A stretch of DNA of 64,000 bases from Sphingobacteriales bacterium (GCA_004295245.1 REAR01000060.1:1-64000), one strand, 5' to 3'; shown: positions 1 through 10,869, numbered from the stretch's first letter. Translations and numbers: made by a program. Notes: a model not told the origin generated them from the letters alone.

Positions 1-173
1 CATCCATTGTGTGTTAACAGCATTTGGGTCTTTCTTTTTTATAAACAAATATTCTGCCAGCTGGTTAAAAACGCCCTTTGCCATAATAGTTGGTTTATGC
101 TATAAAATTAAAAATCCGTAATAGGAATTACAATTACAAATTTAAAACGCTTTTGTTCTTTCAATCGGCCATC

Positions 174-1454
174 TTATTTTTTTACATATACCAGGTATTC
201 CCAGGGGCGCAGGGCAAAATTTTTCTGGTGGGTAAAATCGGTTTCGTTGCCGCTAAACAGGTTGGTGAATTTTCCTTTCAGGCGGTCATCTGTAATAGCA
301 AAAAACGATTTATCGGCATCGCTCATATTTAAAAGTACCAGCACTTCCCGGTCATCTTTTTTTCGCAGGTAGCTCAGTACAAATTTATCGGCTTCGTTTT
401 TTAATACAATGGTTGTGGTGCTGCTATCTGCCCCCAATGCAGGGTAAATACTGTGCAGTTTTAGCAGGCGTTTGTAAAAATCATGCAACTCATAACGGCC
501 ATTCCATTCTATGGCATCTTTATCAAAAAATTTCAGTCGTTTGTGATTGGGCATTTCCTGACCACTGTATAGCATCGGTATACCTTGCCAGGTGCAATTA
601 AAAACAGCCAATAGTTTTACGGCATCTCCGTATTTTTCAAACTCAGTTCCCGTCCAGCTATTTTCATCGTGGTTGCTGGTAAAAAAAACGCGTTGTGCCT
701 GCGGCGGAAAATCTGTATGATATCTTTCTAATACCTGCATCAGTTGCTGCAGGTTAATATGTTTTCTGTAAAACTGCATGCTCTCATGCATCCAATGCCA
801 GGTGTAGGTAGCATCAAAAGCTTCATGATAATTAGCTTCTTCGCACTCTGCCAGCCAAAATAATTTTTTTATACTGTCTAAATGCGTGCGGGCCTGTTTC
901 CAAAAGTCTAAAGTAACCAGGTGTGCCATATCGCAGCGAAAGCCATCAATATTACATTCACGCACCCAAAACTCCATGGCCGCAATCATGGCCAGGCGCA
1001 TGCGTTTATTATTAAAATCAAGTTTAATGGTGTCTTCCCAGTTTTCTACCGGTGGCACAAACTGGCCTTTATCGTTCTGCACAAAAAAATCGGGGTTAGT
1101 GGTGGTCCATTCATGATCCCATCCCGTGTGGTTGGCCACCCAATCAATAATTACTTTAAAACCCAGGCGGTGTGCTTCTTCTACCAGCTTTTTAAAGTCT
1201 TTAATGCTGCCAAATTCTTTATTGGTATTTACATAACTGCTGCAGGCATAATAACTGCCCAGAGTGCCTTTTTTATTTAGTTCACTAATGGGGGTAATGG
1301 GCATAAACCAAAGTGTTTCCACACCCATGTCTCGCAGGCGGTACAGTTCTTTACTAAACGCAACAAATGTTCCTTCGGTAGTGTACTGCCGCAGGTTTAC
1401 TTCATAAATATTCGTATGCACACTCCAGCTTACTGGCGTAAAAAATGATCTCAT
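174..1454 (-). CDS. alpha-amylase family glycosyl hydrolase (GH13)
   Basis: GH13 motifs DWVANHTGWDHEW, GFRCDMAHL, TSNHDENSW. ORF opens at 1565 inside a repeat; ATG at 1454 (MRSFFTPVSW) is the more plausible start. Confidence 0.85.
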   Translation of the reverse strand: MRSFFTPVSWSVHTNIYEVNLRQYTTEGTFVAFSKELYRLRDMGVETLWFMPITPISELNKKGTLGSYYACSSYVNTNKEFGSIKDFKKLVEEAHRLGFKVIIDWVANHTGWDHEWTTTNPDFFVQNDKGQFVPPVENWEDTIKLDFNNKRMRLAMIAAMEFWVRECNIDGFRCDMAHLVTLDFWKQARTHLDSIKKLFWLAECEEANYHEAFDATYTWHWMHESMQFYRKHINLQQLMQVLERYHTDFPPQAQRVFFTSNHDENSWTGTEFEKYGDAVKLLAVFNCTWQGIPMLYSGQEMPNHKRLKFFDKDAIEWNGRYELHDFYKRLLKLHSIYPALGADSSTTTIVLKNEADKFVLSYLRKKDDREVLVLLNMSDADKSFFAITDDRLKGKFTNLFSGNETDFTHQKNFALRPWEYLVYVKK

Positions 1455-1521
1455 AGCAAATGATTGATTCAAAAATAAGGCAGGCGTCGTTACAGAAGAA
1501 GCACAAGATAGTATTTTTTGT

Positions 1522-1682
1522 GTAGCCAGCTTTTGCAGTGCTATTGGGCAGCCGTTGCGTCGCACACTTCAGCATTTGAAAATTTGATGTTTCTGATATG
1601 AAATTTTAAATCTCAAATCAGTAATACAATAGCTGAAGTGTGCGACGCAACAAAAGTTACATTGAAAAACAACTGCTGGGTT
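1522..1682. repeat. paired intergenic element R1
   Basis: 20-bp perfect IR GTTGCGTCGCACACTTCAGC (1554-1573) / GCTGAAGTGTGCGACGCAAC (1632-1651); outer GTAGCCAGC and GCTGGGTTC. Confidence 0.93.
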
Positions 1683-1733
1683 CATAAAAAACAATCCATA
1701 TTAAATGGCTAACTTTAAGAAAACGATATTGCC

Positions 1734-1985
1734 ATGCCCCACTCACGCAGCCGCCACAAACACCCACACCAAGCGGCAGGTGCACATAACCAAACCAATG
1801 CTGCTGGTAAAAGCAAAACAAAAAGAAGTGCTGCCGTTTTATTAGCCATTAGCTTAGCTATTATGGCCGTGGTAGTTGTATTATTGGCTAAAGGTTTTGC
1901 TATTGTTTGGCTGCTTGCCGCATTGTTCTTAGGTGCCGGCGCAGGATATATGCTGGGTGCCCAAATAGATAAAGCGGCTAAATAG
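1734..1985 (+). CDS. small membrane protein, hypothetical
   Basis: 83-aa ORF, basic N-terminus then two hydrophobic segments. Confidence 0.6.
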   Translation: MPHSRSRHKHPHQAAGAHNQTNAAGKSKTKRSAAVLLAISLAIMAVVVVLLAKGFAIVWLLAALFLGAGAGYMLGAQIDKAAK

Positions 1986-2696
1986 TTACCATTTTTTGCG
2001 TGGAAAAACCAGGCGGATGCCTGCTTTAATATCTATTAATACTTCGGCATTATTGGTATTGCCATCAGCATCTGTAATAGCAGTTATTAAATTAATATCG
2101 CTGTAAATACCGCCGCCTTCTAAGGGCATTGGAAAAGTTTTATAGCGCAGGCCGCAACCCACATAATATTCAATAATTGTTTTGCCTTTGGTGTTTAAAA
2201 GGTGCTGCGTGCCAGCAATGAAATTTGCATTTAAAACAATTTTTTTAAGCGTAAAGGTTTCATAAGATTGGTAAGCAGGCACGCCGTTTACAAGGTCTTT
2301 ATCTACCCAGTCTGTAATGGTATACCAAACTTGTTTTATGCCACCGCGTAGTTCCCAAAAATTACTTTTGGTGCTGGTTGTTTTATTGTATTTACGGTAT
2401 GCGGGCCTAAAGTAATAACCATAAGGCTGTGCCGCCCGTTTTGATGTGTGATAAACGGATGTAAAAATATAACCCGCATCTAGGTGCAGGGCTTTATTAT
2501 TGTTTCTGTATTCAACACCGCCGCTAATATTGGGGTCGCCAATATCTGCTAGTGCTAAGGGGTTAAAATGCAGTTTCCATGGGGTGGTGAAAACAGTATC
2601 TGTTGGTGTGCTTTTATTAAACTGTGCATGGCTTAAAAGGCAGCACATAACAAAACAACTGGTGATGGCTGCTTTTGGCAGGCTGTTAATGTGCAT
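1986..2696 (-). CDS. hypothetical secreted/outer-membrane protein
   Basis: 236-aa ORF with signal peptide-like N-terminus ending ...LLSHAQ. Confidence 0.65.
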   Translation of the reverse strand: MHINSLPKAAITSCFVMCCLLSHAQFNKSTPTDTVFTTPWKLHFNPLALADIGDPNISGGVEYRNNNKALHLDAGYIFTSVYHTSKRAAQPYGYYFRPAYRKYNKTTSTKSNFWELRGGIKQVWYTITDWVDKDLVNGVPAYQSYETFTLKKIVLNANFIAGTQHLLNTKGKTIIEYYVGCGLRYKTFPMPLEGGGIYSDINLITAITDADGNTNNAEVLIDIKAGIRLVFPRKKW

Positions 2697-2698
2697 AT

Positions 2699-3445
2699 TT
2701 AATTAATAGAAGAAAGTAAAGTTGGTTGAAAACGGTTGGTGATGTTATATACACTCATTCCGCTTTTGGTCCAGCAAATTAATAAATCATTGTAGGGTAT
2801 AACATCAATAAAAGACTGGCCGTTTACTATTGCTGTTTTAAAAACAGGGTTATATGCCTTGCTGATATTAAAAACCACAAGGCCTTTTTGAGCATCGCAC
2901 ACATACAAGGCGCTATCCTGGTAGCCAAGGCCTAATGGTTCAGATAAATTGTAACTGTCTACCTGTACTGGCTTGGTTACATCTTTTATATTGTAAACGG
3001 CCAATATGCTTTGTATGCCACCGCCACAGGCTTCGTTCGTTCTCAGTGTGGCATAGGCAACAGTGTCTTTAGCTACTACGGGGTCGCAGCGGCGTATTAC
3101 TGTCGGAGAAATTGCTTCGCTGAGTTTAACCGGGTTATCGGGCATATCAAGAGAAAAAATATGCACCACACTTGTAGAACCAATAAACAATTTGTCTTTA
3201 AACGGAAATATGGTTTCAATTTCAAAACCAACCGGTATTGTTTTTACTTTTTGCGGGTTAGCGGCATCGCTAATGTTAAATACGTTCAGGTTTTGTTTGT
3301 CTACCGAATAGAGATAGTTATTTACAATAGTAAACCGGGCCAAACTGCCCCCGCTGCCCGTGGTGGTTTTAACGCCGTTGCTGGCATCTTTACTGCAACT
3401 TAAATAGAGGCCTGCAACTAATACTAACAATAGTAACTGCTTCAT
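2699..3445 (-). CDS. LVIVD-repeat lipoprotein
   Basis: Lipobox GLYLSCS; repeated 'VFNISDAANPQKV', 'VYNIKDVTKPVQV' beta-propeller-like units. Confidence 0.75.
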   Translation of the reverse strand: MKQLLLLVLVAGLYLSCSKDASNGVKTTTGSGGSLARFTIVNNYLYSVDKQNLNVFNISDAANPQKVKTIPVGFEIETIFPFKDKLFIGSTSVVHIFSLDMPDNPVKLSEAISPTVIRRCDPVVAKDTVAYATLRTNEACGGGIQSILAVYNIKDVTKPVQVDSYNLSEPLGLGYQDSALYVCDAQKGLVVFNISKAYNPVFKTAIVNGQSFIDVIPYNDLLICWTKSGMSVYNITNRFQPTLLSSIN

Positions 3446-3463
3446 GATGGATAGATTTTATAG

Positions 3464-3988
3464 TTAACGGCGGCAGGTAGCTTTAATATTTGTTTTTAAT
3501 TCCCAATCAACCACTATGCCCTTTGACGGATCGGGGCATACAAAGGCACCGTTAAATGGCGGGTAGTTTGTTTGCACTACCGGAAAGGCATCTTTTATTC
3601 TTTTTACTAAACTGGCATTGGCGGGGTTGGCCAGGTTTAGCACTACAAGGTCGGGCCCGTTATTAGTATAGAGGTAGCCATTTTTTATAGCAATTTCTGT
3701 ACAAAGGGGTATTTGCAAGAAGGCAATTTTTTTAGGGACAGCCGGGTTGCTGTTATCAACCACATGAATGCCGGTACCAAGATCGTTTTGAAAGAGATAA
3801 CTGTTGTATGCATAAATTTTACCTGCCCGACTGGTGGCGGAAGGGCCATTAATGCTTATGTCTGTAAAGTCTTTTACCTGTGCATACACCGGCACCCATG
3901 CCTGTGTGTCTGATAAGGGCGGTTCTGAAGTGGTACAGCTAAAAGCCATAGAGGCAGCCAGCAAGAAAAAATAGTGGTGCATTTTCAT
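3464..3988 (-). CDS. LVIVD-repeat lipoprotein (shorter neighbour)
   Basis: Lipobox ASMAFSCT; 'IHVVDNSNPAVPKKI', 'LVVLNLANPANASLV' units; start reassigned to ATG at 3988. Confidence 0.7.
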   Translation of the reverse strand: MKMHHYFFLLAASMAFSCTTSEPPLSDTQAWVPVYAQVKDFTDISINGPSATSRAGKIYAYNSYLFQNDLGTGIHVVDNSNPAVPKKIAFLQIPLCTEIAIKNGYLYTNNGPDLVVLNLANPANASLVKRIKDAFPVVQTNYPPFNGAFVCPDPSKGIVVDWELKTNIKATCRR

Positions 3989-4210
3989 ACGCAGTTGGCT
4001 TATTGGTTGTATTGCTTGACAGCGGCCTGCCGGCTTTTGCTGCAACTACTTTGATATATTTTAAAGTTGACTTTTAAATGGCCATCTCAATTTTTCCACA
4101 ACCGTTAATAACTATACTTTACCCCCTGCAATGGGCAAGCATTATATTTGCCCGGTTTAGCTTGTTGCAGGCGTACACAAAAAATGGGGTTTGCCCGGCT
4201 TTACATTATT

Positions 4211-4261
4211 GCTGAAGGGTGCGACGCAACGGCTGCTGAATATTTTGCTACCGCTGGTAAC
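4211..4261. repeat. half element R2
   Basis: Core GTGCGACGCAAC 4219-4230; outer GCTGGTAAC. Confidence 0.9.
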
Positions 4262-4284
4262 AACAAAAAATAGTGCATTAAAAC

Positions 4285-6174
4285 ATGGCAGAAAAAGAAA
4301 AGAACCTGTTTGATTATAACGAAGACAGTATTAAAACCCTGGAGTGGCGGGAGCATATACGCCTGCGCCCCGGTATGTATATTGGTAAGCTGGGTGATGG
4401 CAGCAGTGCCGATGATGGTATTTATGTGCTGCTGAAAGAGGTGGTGGATAACTGTATTGATGAACACACTATGGGCCACGGCAAGCAGGTTGAAATTACC
4501 ATTGAAAAAGGAACCGTTACGGTACGGGATTATGGGCGTGGTATACCATTGGGTAAGGTGGTGGATGTGGTGAGTAAGATTAATACCGGTGCCAAGTACG
4601 ATAGCAGAGTGTTTCAAAAAGCGGTGGGCTTAAACGGTGTGGGTACTAAAGCCGTAAATGCACTGAGCAGTTATTTTAAAGTAACCGCTTTTAGAGAAGG
4701 CAAAGAAAAAACAGCGGAGTTTGAAAAAGGCATATTGGTAAAAGATCATAAAGAAACCAAAACAACAGAGGGTAATGGTACGCTGGTAAGTTTTATACCA
4801 GATGAAACGGTGTTTAAAAATTTTCATTTTATACACGAGTACCTGGATAACCAGTTGTGGAATTACTGTTACCTGAATGCCGGACTTATTATTAATTACA
4901 ACGGCAAAAAATACGTTTCTAAAAATGGCCTGCTGGATTTGTTGCAACGCAAAACCAATGAAGATGAGTTACGCTATCCCATCATTCACCTGAAGGGAGA
5001 AGATATTGAAGTGGCCATAACCCACGAGAATCAATACGGCGAAGAATATTATGCTTTTGTAAACGGACAGTTTACCACGCAAGGCGGCACACATCTGCAG
5101 GCTTTTAAAGAAGGTTTTGTAAAAACCATTCGCGACTTTTATAAGAAAGATTATGAAGCCAGCGATATACGCGGCAGCATTAGTGCGGCCATTTCTGTAA
5201 GAGTGCAAGAGCCGGTATTTGAAAGCCAGACCAAAACAAAACTGGGCTCACAAGTGGTGTATGAAGGCGGGCCAACCATGAAAAACTTTATAGGAGATTT
5301 TTTGGGTAGAGACCTGGATATGTTCTTACATAAAAACCCCGCAGTAGCAGAGGCATTAAAGAAAAGAATTGAGCAGAACGAACGGGAGCGAAAAGAATTA
5401 GCTGGTATTAAAAAGCTAGCCAACGAAAGAGCTAAAAAAGCCAACCTGCATAACCGCAAGCTGAGAGATTGCCGCTATCATTACAACGATGAACCCACCG
5501 GTAAAGAAAAAGATACCATTATAGAAATGGCCAAAGAAAGTACCATTTTTATAACTGAAGGAGACAGTGCCAGCGGCTCTATTACTAAGGCCCGAAAAGT
5601 AGAAACACAAGCCGTATTTAGTTTGCGGGGTAAGCCGCTTAACTGTTTTGGCCTAACCAAAAAGGTGGTATACGAAAACGAAGAGTTTAACCTGCTGCAA
5701 CATGCACTGAATATTGAAGAAGGCTACGAAGGCTTACGCTTTAACAACATTGTAATTGCAACCGATGCAGATGTGGATGGCATGCACATCCGTTTGTTGT
5801 TAATGACTTTCTTTCTGCAATTTTTTCCAGACCTTGTAAAAAACGGCCACGTGTATGTGTTAGAAACACCACTTTTTAGAGTACGCAATAAACAAGAAAC
5901 AATTTATTGCTACGATGAATCTGAAAAGCAGGCAGCCGTAAAAAAACTGGGTAACAAACCAGAGATTACCCGCTTTAAAGGGTTGGGAGAAATTTCTCCG
6001 GATGAGTTTGCCCGCTTTATTGGAGAGCAGATGCGCCTGCAGCCTGTAATGTTATTGCCAGAAACACATATACAACAGTTGCTGGAATATTATATGGGTA
6101 AAAACACACAAGAGCGGCAAGAGTTTATTATAGATAATTTAAAAGTAGAATTGGATTTGGTAGAAGAAGGGTAG
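4285..6174 (+). CDS. parE: DNA topoisomerase IV subunit B
   Basis: Type IIA topoisomerase B features: [35 protein letters not shown]. Confidence 0.9.
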   Translation: MAEKEKNLFDYNEDSIKTLEWREHIRLRPGMYIGKLGDGSSADDGIYVLLKEVVDNCIDEHTMGHGKQVEITIEKGTVTVRDYGRGIPLGKVVDVVSKINTGAKYDSRVFQKAVGLNGVGTKAVNALSSYFKVTAFREGKEKTAEFEKGILVKDHKETKTTEGNGTLVSFIPDETVFKNFHFIHEYLDNQLWNYCYLNAGLIINYNGKKYVSKNGLLDLLQRKTNEDELRYPIIHLKGEDIEVAITHENQYGEEYYAFVNGQFTTQGGTHLQAFKEGFVKTIRDFYKKDYEASDIRGSISAAISVRVQEPVFESQTKTKLGSQVVYEGGPTMKNFIGDFLGRDLDMFLHKNPAVAEALKKRIEQNERERKELAGIKKLANERAKKANLHNRKLRDCRYHYNDEPTGKEKDTIIEMAKESTIFITEGDSASGSITKARKVETQAVFSLRGKPLNCFGLTKKVVYENEEFNLLQHALNIEEGYEGLRFNNIVIATDADVDGMHIRLLLMTFFLQFFPDLVKNGHVYVLETPLFRVRNKQETIYCYDESEKQAAVKKLGNKPEITRFKGLGEISPDEFARFIGEQMRLQPVMLLPETHIQQLLEYYMGKNTQERQEFIIDNLKVELDLVEEG

Positions 6175-6224
6175 GATACCGGCAGCTGTGCCAGCAGCAA
6201 CATTGTTGCGTCGCACACTTGTGC
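6175..6224. repeat. half element R3
   Basis: Core GTTGCGTCGCAC 6205-6216; outer GATACCGGC. Confidence 0.88.
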
Positions 6225-6298
6225 TATAACCCATAAGGCAGCATCTATAAAGTAACACAACAGGGTATGAATTTTTAATTTTTAATTATCAACTACAA

Positions 6299-7129
6299 AT
6301 GATACATATTGTTTTTAACGAAGCCGATGTAGAAGTTATACAAAAAGCCATTGAATTGGATGAAAGCCTGCAAGGCACCATAGTGCAGATTAAGGATGAT
6401 TATGCAGTAGGTCCGCTGGCAAACATTTATGTGGGAGAAGGTATTGAAGCCCGTAAAATTTTTTGGAAGGAAGTATTAGCGGGCACAGATATGGAAGGCA
6501 AAGTAGATAGTGGTGAAGTAGATGATTATAAAACAGTAGCAGAGCTAGTGGGCTGCTTGCGCAGGAATGAAGAAGAAAAAGTATGGATATGGGCTGCGCA
6601 AAACAAGCACGATGTAAGCGGCTATTACTGGATGCTGCATTATATGAAAGAGTTTCAGGGAAGGGTATATATTTTATATTTAAACAACCTGCCTTTTATA
6701 AATGAAAAGGGGTTTATATTTTACCCGGAGTGGCTATCTGCCATACCGCCGAAAGAGTTTTTAAAAGCCCGTAAACTGGCCCGCCCAATTACACTAAGTG
6801 AGTTTGAAGTAGACCCCGATGAATGGACAAAAATTTGCAACGAAGAAAAAGGTGTGCGCATTTTAGAAGGTGGCAAAAAACTGGCGCAATATGATTATGA
6901 TTTTTATGATGCCGATTTGAAAAAATATATTACCACCGATTGGCAAAAGGGCAGTAAAATAATTAACCAGTTTTTAAGTAAGAATAAAAACACAACAGGC
7001 GATATGTTTATGTTGTGGCGCTTAAAGAAAATGGTGGCGGCAGGTTTGCTGGATGTGCAGGGAGAACAGAAGAATATGAAAGATTTTGAAGTAAAGCAAA
7101 AACAAACCGAACCTGCAACAGCAGAATGA
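6299..7129 (+). CDS. DUF1835 domain-containing protein
   Basis: N-terminus MIHIVFNEADVEVIQKAI typical of DUF1835 proteins. Confidence 0.7.
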   Translation: MIHIVFNEADVEVIQKAIELDESLQGTIVQIKDDYAVGPLANIYVGEGIEARKIFWKEVLAGTDMEGKVDSGEVDDYKTVAELVGCLRRNEEEKVWIWAAQNKHDVSGYYWMLHYMKEFQGRVYILYLNNLPFINEKGFIFYPEWLSAIPPKEFLKARKLARPITLSEFEVDPDEWTKICNEEKGVRILEGGKKLAQYDYDFYDADLKKYITTDWQKGSKIINQFLSKNKNTTGDMFMLWRLKKMVAAGLLDVQGEQKNMKDFEVKQKQTEPATAE

Positions 7130-7482
7130 AAATAGCTTTAAAATTAGAAGAACTGGGCATACTGCTTTTGGCCATTGCGGGGTTATATTATTTGCAGGCA
7201 ACCTGGTGGGTGTACTTAATTTTAGTGTTGGGGCCAGATATTAGTATGCTGGGCTATTTAGCTGGTAATAAAGTTGGGGCATACAGTTATAACCTGTTTC
7301 ATCACAAAGGAGTTGGGGTATTGGTGCTTTTAGCAGGGTGGTATAGCCATAATTATTGGCTACAAATATTTGGTATCGTTTTATTAGGTCATTCCAGCAT
7401 GGATCGCTTTTTTGGTTATGGCCTTAAATATGAACAGGGTTTTAAGTTTACCCATTTGGGCGAAATAGGAAAAGAAAAATAG
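7126..7482 (+). CDS. DUF4260 family membrane protein
   Basis: GPDISMLGYLAGNKVGAYSYNLFHHKG; overlaps the upstream stop by 4 bp. Confidence 0.75.
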   Translation: MKIALKLEELGILLLAIAGLYYLQATWWVYLILVLGPDISMLGYLAGNKVGAYSYNLFHHKGVGVLVLLAGWYSHNYWLQIFGIVLLGHSSMDRFFGYGLKYEQGFKFTHLGEIGKEK

Positions 7483-7497
7483 TTGAGTAAAGCGTTG

Positions 7498-7551
7498 CTG
7501 TTGAAGAGTGCGACGCAACAATGTTTAATAGTAGTACAAAAGATAAGTACC
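7498..7551. repeat. half element R4 (outer motif degraded)
   Basis: Core GTGCGACGCAAC 7508-7519. Confidence 0.85.
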
Positions 7552-7570
7552 ATAATAAGATACGATTGAA

Positions 7571-10128
7571 ATGAGTGCAGCCAAAAAAAAGGAAAATGTT
7601 TTTGAACAGGAGGGAGGCATACAAGGCCAGTTTAAAAATTGGTTTCTTGATTATTCTTCTTACGTAATATTAGAACGTGCCGTGCCTGCGGTAGAAGACG
7701 GTTTAAAACCGGTGCAACGCCGCATTTTGCATGCCATGAAAGAAATGGATGATGGCCGCTTTAATAAAGTAGCAAATATTATTGGACAAGCCATGCAATA
7801 TCACCCGCATGGAGATGCCAGTATTGGTGATGCGTTGGTAAACCTTGGGCAGAAAGATTTATTGATAGAAACCCAGGGTAACTGGGGCGATGTGCGAACG
7901 GGTGATGATGCGGCAGCGGCCCGTTATATTGAAGCACGACTTTCTAAATTTGCGTTAGAGGTTGCTTTTAATAGCAAAACTACTGAGTGGCAATTGAGCT
8001 ATGATGGTCGTAAAAACGAACCGGTAGTATTGCCTATGAAATTTCCTTTGCTGCTGGCACAAGGGGCCGATGGTATTGCGGTAGGATTATCCACAAAAAT
8101 TTTACCTCATAATTTTTGCGAGCTGATTGATGCTTCCATAAAATACCTGCGTGGTAAAAAGTTTGAATTGTTTCCCGACTTTCAGACCGGCGGTATGATT
8201 GATACCACCAATTACAATGAAGGGAAGCGGGGTGGAAAAGTTAGGGTAAGGGCCCATATAGAAGAGTTAGACAAAAAAACACTGGTGATAAAAGATGTGC
8301 CGTATAGTGTTACCACCACGCAATTGATGGATAGCATTGTGAAGGCCAACGACCAGGGAAAAATAAAAATTAAAAAAGTTACAGATAACACGGCCGCCAA
8401 TGTAGAAGTACAGATAGATCTGGCACCCGGCATTTCTCCGGATATTACCATTGATGCGCTGTATGCGTTTACCGATTGTGAAATTAGCATCTCTCCCAAC
8501 GCATGTGTTATTGTAGCTCATAAACCACAGTTTTTAGGGGTACAGGAATTGTTGCGGGTGAGTGCCGATAATACCAAAGAGCTACTACAGCGTGAATTGG
8601 AAATTAAACTGAGCGAACTGCAGGAAAAATGGCACTATACTTCTTTAGAAAAAATATTTTTTGAAGAAAAGATTTATAAAGAGCTGGAGAAAAAGCATGC
8701 CACCTGGGATAAAGTGCTGGAAGCAATTGCTGACGCTTTTGCACCTTTTAGAAAACAACTCCGCCGGGATATAACAAGAGAAGACATCATCAAACTAACA
8801 GAAAAACCCGTTAGGCGCATTTATAAATTAGATATTGATGAACTGAACGACCAGATTAAAGGCCTGGAAGCTGATATTAAACAGGTAAAATACCACTTGG
8901 CCAATCTGGTAGATTATGCAGTTGCTTATTATGAAGGTTTGCTGAGTAAATACGGTAAAGGGAGAGAACGCAAAACAGAAATAAAACAATTTGAAGCCAT
9001 ACAGGCAAAGCAAGTGGCTATTGCTAATACCAAATTATATGTAAATAGAGAAGATGGTTTTGTGGGCGCCAGTCTGAAGAAAGACGAGTTTGTGGCAGAC
9101 TGTTCTAACCTGGATGATGTGATAGTGTTTACCAAACGGGGTATTATGAAGGTGGTAAAAGTATCTGATAAAGCTTATATAGGTAAAGACATTATTCATG
9201 TGGCTATCTTTCAAAAAAATGATGAGCGCACCACGTATAATATGATTTATGCAGATGGTAAAACCGGTATCAGCTATGCCAAGCGCTTTAATGTAACGGG
9301 CATTACCAGAGATAAAGAGTATGATCTTACCAAAGGAGATGATAAAAGTAAAGTGCATTACTTTTCGGTAAATGCCAATGGCGAAGCAGAAATGGTGAAA
9401 GTGGTATTAACTCCATCAAGCACGGCACGTATAAAAGAATTTGAGTTTTATTTTGAAGAGTTAGAGATAAAAGGCCGCAGCAGTATGGGTACCAGGTTAC
9501 TAAGTATGCAATTAAATCGGTTAAGTTTAAAGAAGCAGGCCGCTCTACATTAAGTGCAAAAAAATTATGGTTTGATACCCAGTTTGGACGATTAAACAGC
9601 GAACAGAAGGGACAATACCTTGGTAGTTTTGACCCCGAGGATAAAGTGCTGGTTTTTTACAACGATGGTAATTATGAAATAACCGATCAGGAACTGACGC
9701 AAAAAATTGACGGTAATTATGAAATAACCGATCAGGAACTGACGCAAAAAATTGACGCCGAAAAAGTATTACTGATTGAAAAGTTTAGTGCAGAAAAAAT
9801 TGTATCTGCCATCTATCTTGATAAAAAAAATCTGCAATACAATGCAAAACGGTTTAAAATAGAAACCACCACATTGCGCAATAAATTTCTGTTTATAAAA
9901 GAAGGCGAGGGCAATGTGCTAGAAGCTGTAACAACCGATGCTGAACCTATTTTAGCGGTGCAGCAGGGCCGTGGCGACCAAGTGCGAAAAGGCAAATTTA
10001 AAATTGCCAAAGTGGTGGAAGTAATGGGCTGGAAAGCCGTTGGTGCCAAGCTGCTCGATTTTAGTAAAAGTGTAAAAATGGAGTGGGAGAAAAAAGCCGG
10101 TACCGATAATCAGCCAGAGCTGTTTTAA
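7571..10128 (+). pseudogene. parC: DNA topoisomerase IV subunit A, frameshifted (ORFs 7571..9553 and the reading frame containing 9646..10128)
   Basis: GyrA/ParC features (YVILERAVPAVEDGLKPVQRRILHAM, ARYIEARLSKFA). Frame 2 reads IKGRSSMG, then frame 1 continues QVTKYAIKSVKFKEAGRSTLSAKKLWFD...; one extra A near 9491 restores a single ORF. Confidence 0.85.
9667..9756 (+). repeat. 45-bp exact tandem duplication in the parC C-terminal region
   Basis: GGTAATTATGAAATAACCGATCAGGAACTGACGCAAAAAATTGAC at 9667-9711 and 9712-9756 (GNYEITDQELTQKID twice). Confidence 0.97.
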
Positions 10129-10137
10129 TATTTTTAT

Positions 10138-10297
10138 GTAGCCAGCAGTGTTACAAACATCGGCTGCGGTTGCGTCGCACACTTGTACATTTGTAATTGG
10201 ATGCATCTATGGTTTAATTGCAGATATCAGACCAGCGCTACTACCGTTGACGTGTGCGACGCAACAATGCAAAACCGGAGTTACCGATGCTGGTTAC
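10138..10297. repeat. paired element R5
   Basis: Cores 10169-10180 and 10254-10265; outer GTAGCCAGC / GCTGGTTAC. Confidence 0.93.
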
Positions 10298-10336
10298 CCA
10301 TAAAAACAACACTTTATTATAAGTGGGCTGTTATTA

Positions 10337-10714
10337 TTAATCTTCTCCGTTTAAAAGTTCTCGTTCTATTTCTTCCATTTGCACAATATCCCAAGCCTCA
10401 CTTTCTGTGGGGGTGGTGTTCATAATTTCTAAAAGCCCCTGTTCATCTAACTGCGCTTCGGTTTTGGCGGGCAAATGGCAAATTACAAAAGAGTGATTGG
10501 CTTCATAAAAAGCTTGCTGGCAATTAACCAATGCTTCTGCCGCAGCATCGTCAATGGTTTCAATGTCTTTACAATTCAGAATTACGTTTTTGACATCTTT
10601 TTGAAGATAGGAGCCCAGTAATTGCTCCAGTTCTGCTGTCATATTAGCAGAGATGTTCTTTTCTTGAATGGTTATGACATGGAATTTTTCTTTGGTATCT
10701 GTTTTGACATTCAT
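10337..10714 (-). CDS. STAS-domain protein (anti-sigma factor antagonist-like)
   Basis: 'VKNVILNCKDIETIDDAAAEALVNCQQAF' STAS-like; likely start MNVKTDTKEKF at 10714. Confidence 0.65.
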   Translation of the reverse strand: MNVKTDTKEKFHVITIQEKNISANMTAELEQLLGSYLQKDVKNVILNCKDIETIDDAAAEALVNCQQAFYEANHSFVICHLPAKTEAQLDEQGLLEIMNTTPTESEAWDIVQMEEIERELLNGED

Positions 10715-10869
10715 GTTACTTACAATTAAAGGCCTGTTAATTCGTTCCGGTTTGAGAAACTTTTTCACATTTGATACGTACCTGTTGATAACGGTGCAGG
10801 GCTTCAACAGCCTGCAACTATTCTCAAAAATATTCGTTATTATTGTATTACCCATAAATCCTTGAAAAC

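Noticed and set aside
4201-4617. 138-aa minus-strand ORF across the parE start
   Set aside because: Overlaps repeat R2 and the conserved parE N-terminus; low-complexity translation.
5151-5610. Antisense ORFs over parE (5151..5459, 5416..5610) and similar ones over parC, clpC, lon, sucC and ppk1
   Set aside because: Overlap strong conserved CDSs, have no recognisable domains and look like frame shadows.
9667-9756. 45-bp duplication as a CRISPR or mobile element end
   Set aside because: Two adjacent in-frame copies inside a coding region with no spacer; a simple tandem duplication.
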